From JBOGVA01 sp050692195 (GTDB taxonomy: Bacteria; Actinomycetota; UBA4738): 21,419 bases of DNA. The stretch is taken from NCBI GenBank assembly GCA_050692195.1, contig JBOGVA010000014.1:1-21419 (forward strand), read 5' to 3'. Under the pieces are notes generated by a model, which searched no databases, had not been told where the DNA came from, and saw only the letters and a program-made list of their open reading frames with translations. Below, in pieces: positions 21,321 through 21,419 of this stretch. Every line of letters begins with the position of its first letter. Within the stretch, counting starts at the first letter, position 1. The position numbers and the translations under genes are program-made.

Positions 21321-21419
21321 GCTACCCCCCTGGACCCCACTTTGGTCCGTCGGCGATCCGCCTTCGGCGGACCGCTCGCCGCCAGGGGGTGCGCATCCGC
21401 TTCGCGGAGTGCTACCCCC
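21321..21419. repeat. Cluster of short palindromes at the right edge (REP-like)
   Basis: GCTACCCCC occurs twice (21321-21329 and 21411-21419) as a direct repeat. Between the copies lies one hairpin, TCCGCC-TTC-GGCGGA (21357-21371), extended by GGCGA/TCGCC to 21352-21380. A second, 21385-21419, pairs GGGGGT with ACCCCC, GCA with TGC and CCGC with GCGG around a TTC loop. ACCCCCCTGG near 21324 is also nearly complementary to CCAGGGGGT at 21382-21390. No coding frame fits. It continues past the window edge. Confidence 0.6.

Noticed and set aside
1..21419. CRISPR array, insertion sequence or toxin-antitoxin system
   Set aside because: No regularly spaced direct repeats, transposase motifs or recognisable toxin/antitoxin pairs were found on either strand.

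Overview
The window looks like a chromosomal segment of a high-GC member of the Actinomycetota, probably an uncultured lineage. The evidence is a WhiB-family iron-sulfur regulator, a SigR/RsrA-type redox sigma/anti-sigma pair, a UPF0182 membrane protein next to a PDZ/Lon-type protease, two luciferase-like F420-dependent oxidoreductase homologues, frequent GTG/TTG starts, and an initiator tRNA without an encoded CCA. No transposase, integrase, phage gene or CRISPR array was seen.

Layout. 1-3191: a truncated glycerophosphodiester phosphodiesterase gene (minus) diverges from whiB over one short promoter region. Then on the minus strand come nth, a C-terminal relic of an Hsp20 gene, a 61-aa putative zinc-binding protein, and overlapping genes for a zinc anti-sigma factor and its ECF sigma factor. 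3343-5706: ftsH and a small membrane protein (plus). 5807-9910: a tight minus-strand operon reading cNMP-binding protein, LLM oxidoreductase, alpha/beta hydrolase, glycosyltransferase with a CysS-tail-like N-terminus, and lipoprotein; the last three junctions are stop/start overlaps of 1-4 nt. 10078-12136: marC, a HAD phosphatase and a MarR regulator (minus). The MarR gene diverges from a YczE-type membrane protein plus second LLM oxidoreductase pair (12239-13740) across a perfect 14-bp palindrome.

13741-14360: a strong hairpin, an initiator tRNA, the truncated start of an ATP-dependent DNA ligase gene, a further hairpin and a doubtful micro-ORF. 14361-15953: a histidine-rich 76-aa protein followed by an orphan NuoF-like flavoprotein (plus). 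15950-21298: a minus-strand operon reading moaE, mreB-like, PDZ/Lon-type protease, UPF0182. Its last stop codon interlocks with that of the nuoF-like gene. The right edge (21321-21419) is a cluster of short palindromes.

How the genes may work together. sigR/rsrA, ftsH and nth fit a redox, envelope and DNA stress theme. The least explained units are the 5.8-9.9 kb operon, the MarR-YczE-LLM locus and the histidine-rich/NuoF-like pair. All functions are inferred by reading motifs; no database search was possible.
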